Assembly: GCA_963934855.1 (NCBI GenBank)
Contig: CAWWAC010000003.1
Location: forward strand, 62,001-126,000
DNA from: MAG-120531 sp963934855
GTDB lineage: Bacteria > Bacteroidota > Bacteroidia > Flavobacteriales > Flavobacteriaceae
Direction: 5' to 3'
Length of the DNA: 64,000 nucleotides
Shown here: positions 28,401-35,441 of the stretch, one piece after another
Position numbering within the stretch: position 1 is the first letter of the stretch
How the letters are laid out: each line of letters begins with the position of its first letter
Notes under the pieces: generated by a model
What the model was told of the DNA's origin: nothing
Databases searched by the model: none
The model's input: the letters and a program-made list of their open reading frames with translations, nothing else
Translations under genes and position numbers: made by a program

Positions 28401-28853
28401 TCCGTCTGGGGTCCAAGCGGCAGAGAAAAAATTGTCCTTAGACTCTTTGGTAAGCTGTCTGTCTTCTTTAGTGGCTAGGTCCATGACCCAAATATTATCT
28501 GAACCACTTTTGTCTGAAATATAGGACAGCGATTTCCCATCTGGGCTAAAACGCGGGTGTACCTCATATGCCAAGCCTGTGGTAAGTGCGGTAGCTGTTC
28601 CACCTGTTATGGGCATGCTGTAAAGGTCTCCCATGAGGTCAAAGACAATAGTGCTGCCGTCTGGACTTACGTCTAAAGACATCCAGGTGGCTTCCGTAAC
28701 CTTAAAATCTATGTTTCTTGTGGGTTCTAAAGGCAACTCTTTGGTGGCCTTTTTAATAGTGTCATTGATGGCCGTTGCTTTTTCTTGTGCTAGGGTATTG
28801 GCAGTAAATAAAGCACTAAGGGCCAAGGCCCCTAAAATATTTTTAAACATCAT
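25431..28853 (-). CDS. Secreted PD40/TolB-like beta-propeller fused to amidohydrolase
   Basis: About 1140 residues. After a signal peptide (about 1-22, ending TLAQE), the first 600 or so residues hold repeated PD40/TolB-type propeller blades (recurrent SPDGK, LSYISDKSG and similar motifs). A Lys/Glu/Ala-rich linker (about 670-710) leads to a C-terminal metal-dependent amidohydrolase with DTHAHMWPNWG (about 785) and a terminal GKIADLVILDANPL. It is likely a periplasmic peptidase or cyclic-amide hydrolase; the substrate is unknown. The start at ATG 28851-28853 (MMFKNILGALALS) is preferred to a TTG seven codons upstream because the signal peptide then begins normally. The gene is enclosed by two identical terminators. 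Confidence 0.87.
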   Translation of the reverse strand: MMFKNILGALALSALFTANTLAQEKATAINDTIKKATKELPLEPTRNIDFKVTEATWMSLDVSPDGSTIVFDLMGDLYSMPITGGTATALTTGLAYEVHPRFSPDGKSLSYISDKSGSDNIWVMDLATKEDRQLTKESKDNFFSAAWTPDGDYIVGAKGKRNIKLHLYHKDSGSGAALIPEPKNLKTIDPAFGANGKLLYFSKRNSAWNYNAQLPQYQIGTYSMEDGSVNEITSRYGSAFTPTLSKDGTWLVYGSRFETQTGLVLRNLKTGAESWLAYPVQRDEQESIAPLGVLPAMAFTPDSKSLVVSYGGKINRISIADKSSEEIPFTAQVALELGPQLDFKYPISNSQMAMASQIRDAKPSPDAKRLAFTALNRLYTMDLPNGTPKRVTQNDFTEAQPAWSPDGKSLVFSTWNGAEGHLYKATFNRKTTLVRLTQTSGIYSQPRWSYTQNRIVFLAGSTQVYKDAIGPMASHATEDLMWVSAKGGPNVLIAKSKGREMPHFTKVEDRIYLYSGSKGLVSIRWDGTDEKEHLSLTGIETFGSSDYFKEDHDLAFGVSKAAALPSAEDAWREDNKASTASEIMISPDGKTALAKINNDIYSVIIPMYGQTPKISLAKASTAAFPAHKLTVFGGEFPVWGDQSDKIYWSLGASFFTYNLPAAKVYQDQLAAEKKLEEAAKKAEALVKKDTTEVAKKEEKKEDPKPFMADELKVKVAFQKDLAKGVLLLQGARIITMNGDEVIENGDLLIKDHRIAAVGVSGSLEVPENATVMNMSGKTITPGFIDTHAHMWPNWGIQKNQVWMYAANLAYGVTTTRDPQTGSTDVLTYSDMVDAGKIAGPRIYSTGPGVGYWAYKIESLDHAKEVLKQYSEYYNTKSIKMYLVGNRQQRQWVIMAAKELKLIPTTEGGLDFKLNMTQLLDGYPGHEHSLPIYPIYSDVVKTIADAKMAVTPTLLVSYGGPWAENFYYATENVWGDAKLQFYTPYEELAGKSRRRPGWFMEEEHIFKKHAEFMNDLEAAGGIGGIGSHGQLQGLGYHWELWSVGSGGLSPHGALRFATILGAQSLGLDGDLGSIVAGKIADLVILDANPLEDLRNTNTVSKVLKDGKVYDTKALDQVWPEAKKAPSYYWQTPAPIALPGIK

Positions 28854-28912
28854 ACAGTTAGATTTTTTTTGCAAACTAAAGATATAATATTATTTCATTA
28901 AAGGGTGGTAAA

Positions 28913-28942
28913 AAAAAAGCCAGCGCTATGCGCTGGCTTTTT
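28913..28942. terminator. Bidirectional hairpin terminator (copy B)
   Basis: Same stem and TAT loop as the hairpin at 25383-25414, with flanking A-run and T-run. It lies just downstream of the DUF5606 gene on the minus strand and upstream of the PD40-amidohydrolase start, ending the DUF5606 transcript. Confidence 0.87.
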
Positions 28943-28962
28943 CAAATTACAGAAATATCTGT

Positions 28963-29511
28963 TTATTTTTTAACCGCCGCTTTAGAAGTCTTTCCTCCAC
29001 CTTTAGCAGCAGATGACGCCTTTGGGCCCGCCTGTTTTACGTTTCCTTTAGGAGAAGTCATTTTACCAGAGGCAGCAGCCCCTTTATCTAACCCCTTATT
29101 GGTGCTGGCCTCTAATGCTTCTGCAGAAAAGTCTAACAACTTATTCTCCTGTAAGATATTGTACCACTGAATTACCTTTTTAATATCTGATGCATAGACC
29201 CTATCTTCGTCATAATTTGGCATAACTCCAAAGAAATACCCTTCTAAATCTAATTTATCTGCCTTATGAGAAACCGCTGTTTTAGCACCCATTTCCTTTT
29301 CAGAAATTTTCTTGAAAACTTCTATTAAAGGCATTTCTTCTTGTAAAGTATAAATAGCTATTTCAGAAAGTACGCTGACATTGCTCTTTAAGTTTACCGT
29401 TACTTTTTTGCCGTCTACTAAAGAAACAGCTACAAAACCACCTCTTGTTTGGGTTACCATTTGGAATAAACCTGGTTTTCCTGTAATGGATAAAATTTTA
29501 TCTAAACTCAT
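28963..29511 (-). CDS. DUF5606 domain protein
   Basis: 182 residues. The N-terminal 135 residues (MSLDKILSITGKPGLFQMV onward, with GYFFGVMPNYDEDRVY) match the DUF5606 family, a Bacteroidota protein of unknown function typically encoded next to peptide deformylase. The C-terminal 45 residues are low-complexity and rich in Lys, Ala, Gly and Ser, suggesting a basic, disordered tail that could contact nucleic acid. It is downstream of ruvX and def with a 54-bp gap and ends at terminator copy B. Confidence 0.85.
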   Translation of the reverse strand: MSLDKILSITGKPGLFQMVTQTRGGFVAVSLVDGKKVTVNLKSNVSVLSEIAIYTLQEEMPLIEVFKKISEKEMGAKTAVSHKADKLDLEGYFFGVMPNYDEDRVYASDIKKVIQWYNILQENKLLDFSAEALEASTNKGLDKGAAASGKMTSPKGNVKQAGPKASSAAKGGGKTSKAAVKK

Positions 29512-29565
29512 AAGATTCTTAAAATTTTGGCAAATATGAAACTTTTAACTTATATAAAAAATGGT

Positions 29566-30156
29566 TTACCTGCCTTTTTTCATTTCTGGAAAACGCATGC
29601 GGTAGTCTGCATTAATTTTTCCCTTAGATATATCACTCAATCTCCCCTTTAAAATTCTCTTTTTTAGAGAGCTCAATTTGTCTGTAAATAAAATACCTTC
29701 TATATGATCGTATTCATGCTGAATAACCCTAGCCAACAAACCGTCAAAGCTTTTAGTATAGGCTTTAAAGTTTTCATCTACATAGCTAATGGTAATATCT
29801 GGCTTGCGCAAAACATCTTCTCTCACATCTGGAATGCTTAAACAGCCCTCATTGAAAGACCATTGCTCTCCGGTCTCTTCTATGATTTTTGCATTTATAA
29901 ATACCTGCTTAAAATCTGTTAACACATCTTGTTCTGCTTTGGTAAGCGCATCGTCATCTGCAAAAGCGGTGGCATCTATGACAAACAATCTAATAGGCAA
30001 ACCTACTTGCGGTGCTGCCAAACCAACGCCATGAGCGTGGTACATAGTTTCCCACATATTCTCTATCAGACTCTCTAAAGCCGGGTAGTCTAAAGCAATG
30101 TCATGGGCTACTTTTTTTAATACGGCGTCTCCGTAAGCAACTATGGGTAATATCAT
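29566..30156 (-). CDS. def: Peptide deformylase
   Basis: Removes the formyl group from the N-terminal methionine of new proteins. All three family motifs are present in 196 residues: GVGLAAPQVG (about 43-52), EGCLSIPD (cysteine metal ligand, about 103-110) and HEYDHIEG (two histidine ligands and the catalytic glutamate, about 146-153). It overlaps the ruvX stop by four bases (ATGA), indicating coupled translation. Confidence 0.97.
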   Translation of the reverse strand: MILPIVAYGDAVLKKVAHDIALDYPALESLIENMWETMYHAHGVGLAAPQVGLPIRLFVIDATAFADDDALTKAEQDVLTDFKQVFINAKIIEETGEQWSFNEGCLSIPDVREDVLRKPDITISYVDENFKAYTKSFDGLLARVIQHEYDHIEGILFTDKLSSLKKRILKGRLSDISKGKINADYRMRFPEMKKGR

Positions 30157-30566
30157 GATATTCTATTTAAATAAGCTTGCAATATAATAGTGGCACTAAT
30201 TTGGTCTATCATGCCCTTTTCTTGTCTTTTCTTTTTTTTCATGCCTCCGGCTATCATGGCCTGAACAGCCATTTTAGAGGTAAAACGCTCATCTTGTCTC
30301 TCAATTAAAATCCCAGGAAAAGCAGCCACTAATTTTGGGATTAACGCCAAAATATGCACTTCAGACTCTGAAGGTGTATGGTCCATCTGCCTAGGTTCTC
30401 CTAGCACAATAGTACTCACCGGTTCTGTTTCCATATATTTTTTTAAATAGGGAATAAGTACAGCAGTCTCTACAGTCTCTAAACCCGAAGCAATAATTTG
30501 CATAGGATCTGTAACCGCCACTCCCGTTCTCTTCACTCCAAAATCTAACGCTATTATTCTATTCAA
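30153..30566 (-). CDS. ruvX: Putative pre-16S rRNA nuclease / Holliday junction resolvase RuvX (YqgF)
   Basis: 137-residue RNase H-fold protein. It has ALDFGVKRTGVAVTD at the N-terminus with the first catalytic Asp, the ERQDERFTSKMA motif (about 90-101) and the final acidic residue in DQISATIILQAYL (about 122-134). YqgF proteins process the 5' end of 16S rRNA in E. coli. The start is a TTG (30564-30566); there is no ATG before the conserved first strand. A -7-like TATTTTTG box at 30578-30585 (minus strand) lies close upstream. Confidence 0.92.
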   Translation of the reverse strand: MNRIIALDFGVKRTGVAVTDPMQIIASGLETVETAVLIPYLKKYMETEPVSTIVLGEPRQMDHTPSESEVHILALIPKLVAAFPGILIERQDERFTSKMAVQAMIAGGMKKKKRQEKGMIDQISATIILQAYLNRIS

Positions 30567-30667
30567 GTTTTTTTTTGCAAAAATAGCCCTAATTATGTTA
30601 CAACTATAAAATTCTACTCCCTTTTACTGAAATTGAAACTATATTTACGCTTAAAACAATTCTTATT

Positions 30668-31483
30668 ATGACAGATTATAGACCTATTATAGAGGCCGCT
30701 TGGGAAGACAGAACCTTATTAGAAAAAGCTGACACACAGGCCGCCATTAGAGAAGTCATTAACCAAATAGACCTGGGCCAACTTAGATGCGCCGCTCCCT
30801 CAGCAGACGGGTGGGTCATTAATGAGTGGGTAAAAAAGGCCGTAGTGCTTTATTTTCCTATCCAAAAAATGGAAACATTTGAAGTAGGTATTTTTGAATA
30901 CCATGACAAAATGCCCCTAAAAAGAGGCTATAAAGAAAAAGGAATTAGAGTGGTACCCAACGCAGTGGCCAGACATGGCGCTTACATAGCCCCCGGCACT
31001 ATTCTAATGCCCTGTTATGTAAACATTGGCGCTTATGTAGACAGCGGTACCATGGTAGACACCTGGGCCACCGTGGGTAGCTGCGCCCAAATAGGCAAAA
31101 ACGTTCACCTGAGTGGTGGCGTGGGTATTGGAGGGGTATTAGAGCCCTTACAAGCCGCCCCTGTTATTATAGAAGACAACGTATTTATAGGCTCTAGATG
31201 CATAGTAGTAGAAGGTGTACGCGTAGAAAAAGAGGCCGTATTAGGCGCTAATGTAGTACTCACTGCCTCTACCAAAATTATAGACGTCACCGGAGACACA
31301 CCTATAGAACGCAAAGGCCTAGTGCCCGCCAGGTCTGTAGTAATCCCAGGAAGCTACACCAAAACCTTCCCCGCTGGAGATTTCCAAGTACCCTGCGCCC
31401 TTATTATAGGCACCAGAAAAGAAAGCACAGACAAGAAAACATCTTTAAACGACGCCCTAAGAACCTATGACGTAGCAGTTTAG
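30668..31483 (+). CDS. dapD: 2,3,4,5-tetrahydropyridine-2,6-dicarboxylate N-succinyltransferase
   Basis: Succinylates tetrahydrodipicolinate in the diaminopimelate/lysine pathway that feeds cell-wall synthesis. 271 residues: a helical N-terminal domain, then a left-handed beta-helix of hexapeptide repeats (about 100-215, with GAYVDSGTMVDTWATVGSC and GGVGIGGVLEPLQA). Length and motifs fit the family exactly. It is a single gene, divergent from ruvX. lysA, the last step of this pathway, lies 16 kb away at 47.2 kb, so the pathway is dispersed. Confidence 0.97.
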   Translation: MTDYRPIIEAAWEDRTLLEKADTQAAIREVINQIDLGQLRCAAPSADGWVINEWVKKAVVLYFPIQKMETFEVGIFEYHDKMPLKRGYKEKGIRVVPNAVARHGAYIAPGTILMPCYVNIGAYVDSGTMVDTWATVGSCAQIGKNVHLSGGVGIGGVLEPLQAAPVIIEDNVFIGSRCIVVEGVRVEKEAVLGANVVLTASTKIIDVTGDTPIERKGLVPARSVVIPGSYTKTFPAGDFQVPCALIIGTRKESTDKKTSLNDALRTYDVAV

Positions 31484-31672
31484 TTTGCCTCTGGCCGATA
31501 TCCTTTTTTTTTTAAAACAATTGACATACACTTTAATGGTGTATAAGGCTTTTTTAATAATTTAATTATCGTATGTTTATTAATTAGAAATTTTGTTAAT
31601 CAAGCTTTATTAAATATAAATACCACCAACCAATCTTTATTACCTGGCTTATGGCCAATACTATCACAAAAT

Positions 31673-31708
31673 AAAAAGCAGCTTCCGAGGAAGCTGCTTT
31701 TTATTTAA
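31673..31708. terminator. Strong bidirectional hairpin terminator
   Basis: A near-perfect inverted repeat with stem GCAGCTTC/GAAGCTGC extended by A and T tracts, loop CGAG. It is 190 bases after dapD and directly downstream, on the minus strand, of the remnant at 31730-31916, which it may once have served. Confidence 0.8.
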
Positions 31709-31729
31709 AAAAATGTAGTAAAAAGTAAT

Positions 31730-31916
31730 TTATTTTGTGACCTCTGTATCTTTAATTCCTACTACTTCCACGTCATGAGTCCAAAGATTAAAAAACTTTT
31801 TTCATGGATCCAGTTCTTGTCTTTAGGAATTCCTGCTCCTTTTAGGTAATGAAGGTTGTTCTTTATTAAATAAGACTCCAGGGTACTGTTTCTAATTGCA
31901 TTCACCTTATTAGACT
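31730..31916 (-). pseudogene. Probable 3' remnant of a frameshifted gene
   Basis: On the minus strand a start-less frame reads NSTLESYLIKNNLHYLKG, then GIPKDKNWIHEK. After a homopolymer A stretch the sense continues in another frame as FFNLWTHDVEVVGIKD and a TAA at 31730-31732. The two segments look like one protein C-terminus interrupted by a one-base change, followed by a terminator in the right place. No start or upstream coding is visible. The family is not recognised. This could be a chance reading, but codon sense on both sides and the terminator favour a remnant. Confidence 0.35.
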
Positions 31917-32107
31917 TTCATCCATCTTATTTATTTAAATTAATTGAAATATAAAGAATTAATTGCTTTTTAATATTAGGGTTAAAATCTATTATAAAAT
32001 CTTTTAAATCTTTACATTTAAACATCGGCCAGGGGAACTGGCCTAATTAAAATTGTGCTCTATTTAAATAGCCCTGAATTAGTAGCAATTCAAAATACAT
32101 AGTACTT

Positions 32108-33385
32108 ATGAATGAAATTATATGTCCCAATTGTAAAAAGGTTTTTAAGGTAGATGAGGCTGGGTTTGCAGATATTGTAAAGCAGGTCAGGGACCATCAG
32201 TTTGAAGAAGAATTACAAAAGCGTTTGCAGCTGGCTGAGACAGAAAAAGTGAATGCGGTAAAGCTGGTAGAGGCACAGTTTAGGTCTGTGTTGCAAGACG
32301 GGCTTTCCAAAAAGGATTATGAGATAAATGAGCTAAAGGCTAAGAGTCAGAATGAACTGTCTGCGTTGGCGGCTCAGAAACAGACTGAAATATCTGATAT
32401 GAGGGCTAAGATTGAGAATGCAGAGGTGGTGAAAAAACTGAGCGTTACAGAGGCTGTTAAAGAAATAGAAAAGGAACGGGACCAGCTAGTCAATAGCCTT
32501 AGAAATAAAGAAATGCAGCAGCAGCTGTTGGAGAAATCTTTAAATGAAAAGTTTTCTGCAGAGCTAAAGACTAAAGATGATATTATAAAGCTTAGAGAAG
32601 AGGAAATTGTGCTGCGTAAAGACATGAAGCTCAAACTCTCTACTAAAATGATTGGGGAGACGCTTGAGCAGCACTGTGAGGCAGAGTTTAATAAACTAAG
32701 GGCTACCGGTTTTCAGAATGCCTATTTTGAAAAAGACAACAATGCAAGCGGCGGTAGTAAAGGAGATTTTATTTACAGAGAAACGGACGGAGCCGGAAAT
32801 GAAGTGATTTCTATTATGTTTGAAATGAAAAATGAAGGAGATGAAACGGCTACCAAAAAGAAAAATGAAGACTTTTTTAGAGAGCTAGACAAGGACCGTA
32901 CAGAAAAGAAATGTGAATACGGGGTGCTTGTTTCCCTATTAGAGGCAGAGAGTGAACTCTACAACGTTGGTATTGTAGATGTCTCCTATAAATACCAAAA
33001 GATGTATGTGGTGCGGCCACAGTATTTTATTCCTATCATCACCCTGCTTAGAAATGCCGCCTTAAATTCTATGAAATACAAGGCAGAGCTAAACCTCATT
33101 AGAAACCAGAATATAGACATCACTAATTTTGAAGATGACATTAATACTTTTAAAGAAGGCTTTGCTAAAAATTACGACTTGGCCAGCCGCAAGTTTAAAA
33201 CCGCCATTCTAGAAATAGAAAAGACCATAGACCACCTGCAAAAAACAAAAGACGCTTTGTTGTCTTCTGAAAATAACCTGCGTTTAGCCAATAACAAGGC
33301 AGATGACCTCACTATTAAAAAACTAACCAGAGGGAACCCAACCATGTCTGCCAAGTTTGACAATCTTTCAAATACGCTAGAATAG
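32108..33385 (+). CDS. DUF2130 domain protein, zinc-knuckle coiled-coil, nuclease-like C-terminus
   Basis: 425 residues. The N-terminus has one CxxC pair (C6-P-N-C9). Residues about 30-185 are a long charged coiled coil. The C-terminal domain matches DUF2130, with KGDF (about 218-221), FEMKNE (about 238-243) and a following TEKKCEYGVLVS strand. The Asp...Glu-x-Lys spacing resembles a PD-(D/E)xK nuclease core, as in RmuC. The function is not established. It lies alone between the gene-poor gap and a frameshifted small gene. Confidence 0.82.
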   Translation: MNEIICPNCKKVFKVDEAGFADIVKQVRDHQFEEELQKRLQLAETEKVNAVKLVEAQFRSVLQDGLSKKDYEINELKAKSQNELSALAAQKQTEISDMRAKIENAEVVKKLSVTEAVKEIEKERDQLVNSLRNKEMQQQLLEKSLNEKFSAELKTKDDIIKLREEEIVLRKDMKLKLSTKMIGETLEQHCEAEFNKLRATGFQNAYFEKDNNASGGSKGDFIYRETDGAGNEVISIMFEMKNEGDETATKKKNEDFFRELDKDRTEKKCEYGVLVSLLEAESELYNVGIVDVSYKYQKMYVVRPQYFIPIITLLRNAALNSMKYKAELNLIRNQNIDITNFEDDINTFKEGFAKNYDLASRKFKTAILEIEKTIDHLQKTKDALLSSENNLRLANNKADDLTIKKLTRGNPTMSAKFDNLSNTLE

Positions 33386-33412
33386 ATTTTTGAGTTTATA
33401 AAAGAGTCCCTA

Positions 33413-33719
33413 GTGATATTCTTAATAATCTTAGGCGCTTTGTTTAGTGCCTTATTTTTTCTATTCTAAAAAGCCTTATATCACTGTAAAAAACGGAGTC
33501 ATTAAACAAAATTGGATCTTTGGAAAGTCCATCCCTGTATGCGAGATCACACACATTAAATACTTTGCTGGAGACTATATTATTAAAAGTCACACAAAGG
33601 AATTAAGCATAAATACCCATGAAATAGCGCCCGACTCTCAAGCTGCGTTAACTGATTGGCTTAGGACTTTCCAAGACAAATGGGTTACGCCTATCCCTTT
33701 ACTATCCCAAAAGGAGTAA
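33413..33719 (+). pseudogene. Small membrane protein with PH-like domain, split by a one-base frameshift
   Basis: From a GTG at 33413 one frame reads a hydrophobic segment (IFLIILGALFSALFF) and stops at 33465-33467. The next frame continues with YSKKPYITVKNGVIKQ to a TAA at 33717-33719. Removing one T from the T6 run at 33455-33460 joins both into a natural membrane helix plus a soluble domain of about 80 residues with SIPVCEITHIKYFAGDYI and SINTHEIA segments, like small bacterial PH-like proteins. As read, a GTG at 33447 would give only a 90-residue soluble fragment. The last 29 bases overlap the convergent glycosyltransferase gene. Confidence 0.5.
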
Positions 33720-34515
33720 CCCTTAGTTTTTGCGCTTTTACTGCGTCTCTAATGGCCCTGTTTTTGGCTATGGAGGCTTCATTTTTATAACCCCTTTTAT
33801 GGTCTAAGTGTACCACAATAGCGCTGTAGCGAAGCTGCTTAGATTGTATGCCTGCGTTTATAAGGCGTTCTCCTAATTCTCGGTCCTGGCCGCCGTATTG
33901 CATGCGTTCATCAAAACCGTTGACACGGAGAATATCGGCTTTAAAGCCAGACGCATTGTGCCCATTCCAACTGGCGTTTGTAAACGTAATTTTATTGAGC
34001 AGTGTTGCTACCCCCCCCCTAGCACTTAACTTGTTGTTTTTAAAAGAAGGTGCCAGGCCACGGGCTTTTAACCAGCCTAGCTCAAAACAATTTCCAGTCT
34101 TAATATCTGCTGTAGTAATGGCCTTTGAAATGTCCATGGGGAGCATAAAATAGCCGCCAGATAAAAAATAACCTACCTCCATATGGGCCGCGTGCACCGC
34201 TAAGAAATCTGCTCTAGGAATGCAATCTCCATCTGTCATGACTATATAATCTCCTTGGGCAGCCAACAGCCCTTTATTTAAAATTCTAGATTTCTGAAAA
34301 CCGTCATCTTCCTGCCACACATGTACTAGAGGGTAAGAAAGTATGGATTGTAGGGCGTCTAAAAGCGCTTTGGTTTCTGGTCCAGAACCGTCATCTGCCA
34401 CTACCACCTCAAAATCTGTAAAGCTTTGGTGCTCAAAACCCCAGAGTACCTTTTCCAACCAAGCCTCTGCCTTATAGGTACTCAGAATAACAGAAATAGT
34501 AGGTTTTTGAGCCAT
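33691..34515 (-). CDS. Family 2 glycosyltransferase with internal G9 tract
   Basis: 274 residues, GT-A fold without membrane helices. It has TISVILSTYKAEAWLEKVL at the N-terminus, VVADDGSG (about 36-43), the metal-binding TDGDCIPR (about 94-101) and the C-terminal catalytic region NGFDERMQYGGQDRELGERL (about 205-225), as in chondroitin-synthase/galactosyltransferase-like GT2 proteins. Codons 166-169 lie in a run of nine G (plus-strand C9 at 34011-34019). Loss or gain of one base stops translation at once or within about six codons, before the catalytic C-terminus. It is divergent from a second glycosyltransferase, so this is a small surface-glycan island. Confidence 0.87.
   Translation of the reverse strand: MAQKPTISVILSTYKAEAWLEKVLWGFEHQSFTDFEVVVADDGSGPETKALLDALQSILSYPLVHVWQEDDGFQKSRILNKGLLAAQGDYIVMTDGDCIPRADFLAVHAAHMEVGYFLSGGYFMLPMDISKAITTADIKTGNCFELGWLKARGLAPSFKNNKLSARGGVATLLNKITFTNASWNGHNASGFKADILRVNGFDERMQYGGQDRELGERLINAGIQSKQLRYSAIVVHLDHKRGYKNEASIAKNRAIRDAVKAQKLRVTPFGIVKG
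34011..34019. repeat. Mononucleotide tract C9 (G9 in coding strand)
   Basis: Nine consecutive C on the plus strand in a clearly AT-rich genome, inside a glycosyltransferase gene. It is the longest G/C homopolymer noticed in the window. One fewer base gives an immediate TAG; one extra gives TAA six codons later. Confidence 0.95.
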
Positions 34516-34609
34516 AATTCTAATTTATGTCGTAAAAATATAAAACTCTAAGGGCTTATGGTTATTTTTACATCACTAAAGTGTGAGGCACGCTTGGTTT
34601 TCCTTAAAA

Positions 34610-35434
34610 ATGAAAATGAAAATTAAAGAAATTCCCATATCCCTCTTTAAATCTTGGTATTTAAACAGCCTAAACCACACAAGGCTTATGAATACCAACA
34701 GAGAAAAAATAGGGGTGGTAGTGTCACTAACTACCATTCCCTCTAGGCTCTCTAGCCTGCATTTGGTTATTAGGAGTTTGCTTGTGCAAAGCCTATTGCC
34801 AGAGCGAATTGTACTTTGGGTACATGAGTCTTTAGAAGGGAAACTCCCTAAAAAGCTGATCAGTCTTTGTGGGGATCTTTTTGAAATTAGGTATACCAAA
34901 GGCACCGCCTCTCATAGAAAATTGGTGCACAGTTTGGTCGCATTTCCTGGCAGCCCCATTGTTACCTGTGACGATGACCTTTTATACCCAGAAGACTGGT
35001 TAAAAAACTTAGCAGAAGAGGCTAAAAAATACCCTGAAAATATTCTAGCCAACCAAACCAGATATATTAGATACTACCCAGATGGCGGGGTTAAACCCTA
35101 TTCTGAGTGGCAATACCCTCAAGACACTTTTAATAAAATGGCTGTGATAGGTATTGGCGCTGGCGGCGTCTGGTACCCCCTGGGAGCGCTAGACCCGCAG
35201 GTGACAGATGAATTACTTTTTATGGCTTTGGCCCCCCGGGCCGATGATCTTTGGTTTAAGGCCGCTTCTCTTTTAAAGGGAACACCAACCAAGCAGACCA
35301 AGCAGCCAACGGCTACCCCCACCCCTATTATAGGATCACAAAAGGTGGCATTAAAAAAGACCAATATTGGTCAAGATAAAAATAGAACCCAGTGGGAGGC
35401 AATCGTAAATCACTTTAATTTTACAACTCTATAA
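34610..35434 (+). CDS. Putative glycosyltransferase (GT-A-like, DDD motif)
   Basis: About 274 residues. GVVVSLTTIPSRLSSL near the N-terminus, RIVLWVHES, then SPIVTCDDDLLYPEDWL (metal-binding DDD near 125-127) and a C-terminal DDLWFKAASL motif match a family of polysaccharide-locus glycosyltransferases. The donor and acceptor are unknown. The ATG at 34610 is preferred; a GTG at 34583 would add nine residues before it. The gene is divergent from the G9-bearing GT2 gene and eight bases upstream of the threonylcarbamoyl-AMP synthase gene. Confidence 0.75.
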   Translation: MKMKIKEIPISLFKSWYLNSLNHTRLMNTNREKIGVVVSLTTIPSRLSSLHLVIRSLLVQSLLPERIVLWVHESLEGKLPKKLISLCGDLFEIRYTKGTASHRKLVHSLVAFPGSPIVTCDDDLLYPEDWLKNLAEEAKKYPENILANQTRYIRYYPDGGVKPYSEWQYPQDTFNKMAVIGIGAGGVWYPLGALDPQVTDELLFMALAPRADDLWFKAASLLKGTPTKQTKQPTATPTPIIGSQKVALKKTNIGQDKNRTQWEAIVNHFNFTTL

Positions 35435-35441
35435 ACGCAGT

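Larger units (their letters stand above)
31484..32107. other. Gene-poor 624-bp intergenic region
   Basis: Strongly AT-rich, with a T10 run at 31504-31513. It contains one hairpin terminator (31673-31708) and a probable gene remnant on the minus strand (31730-31916). In the remainder I see no open gene, RNA gene or clear promoter. Confidence 0.6.
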
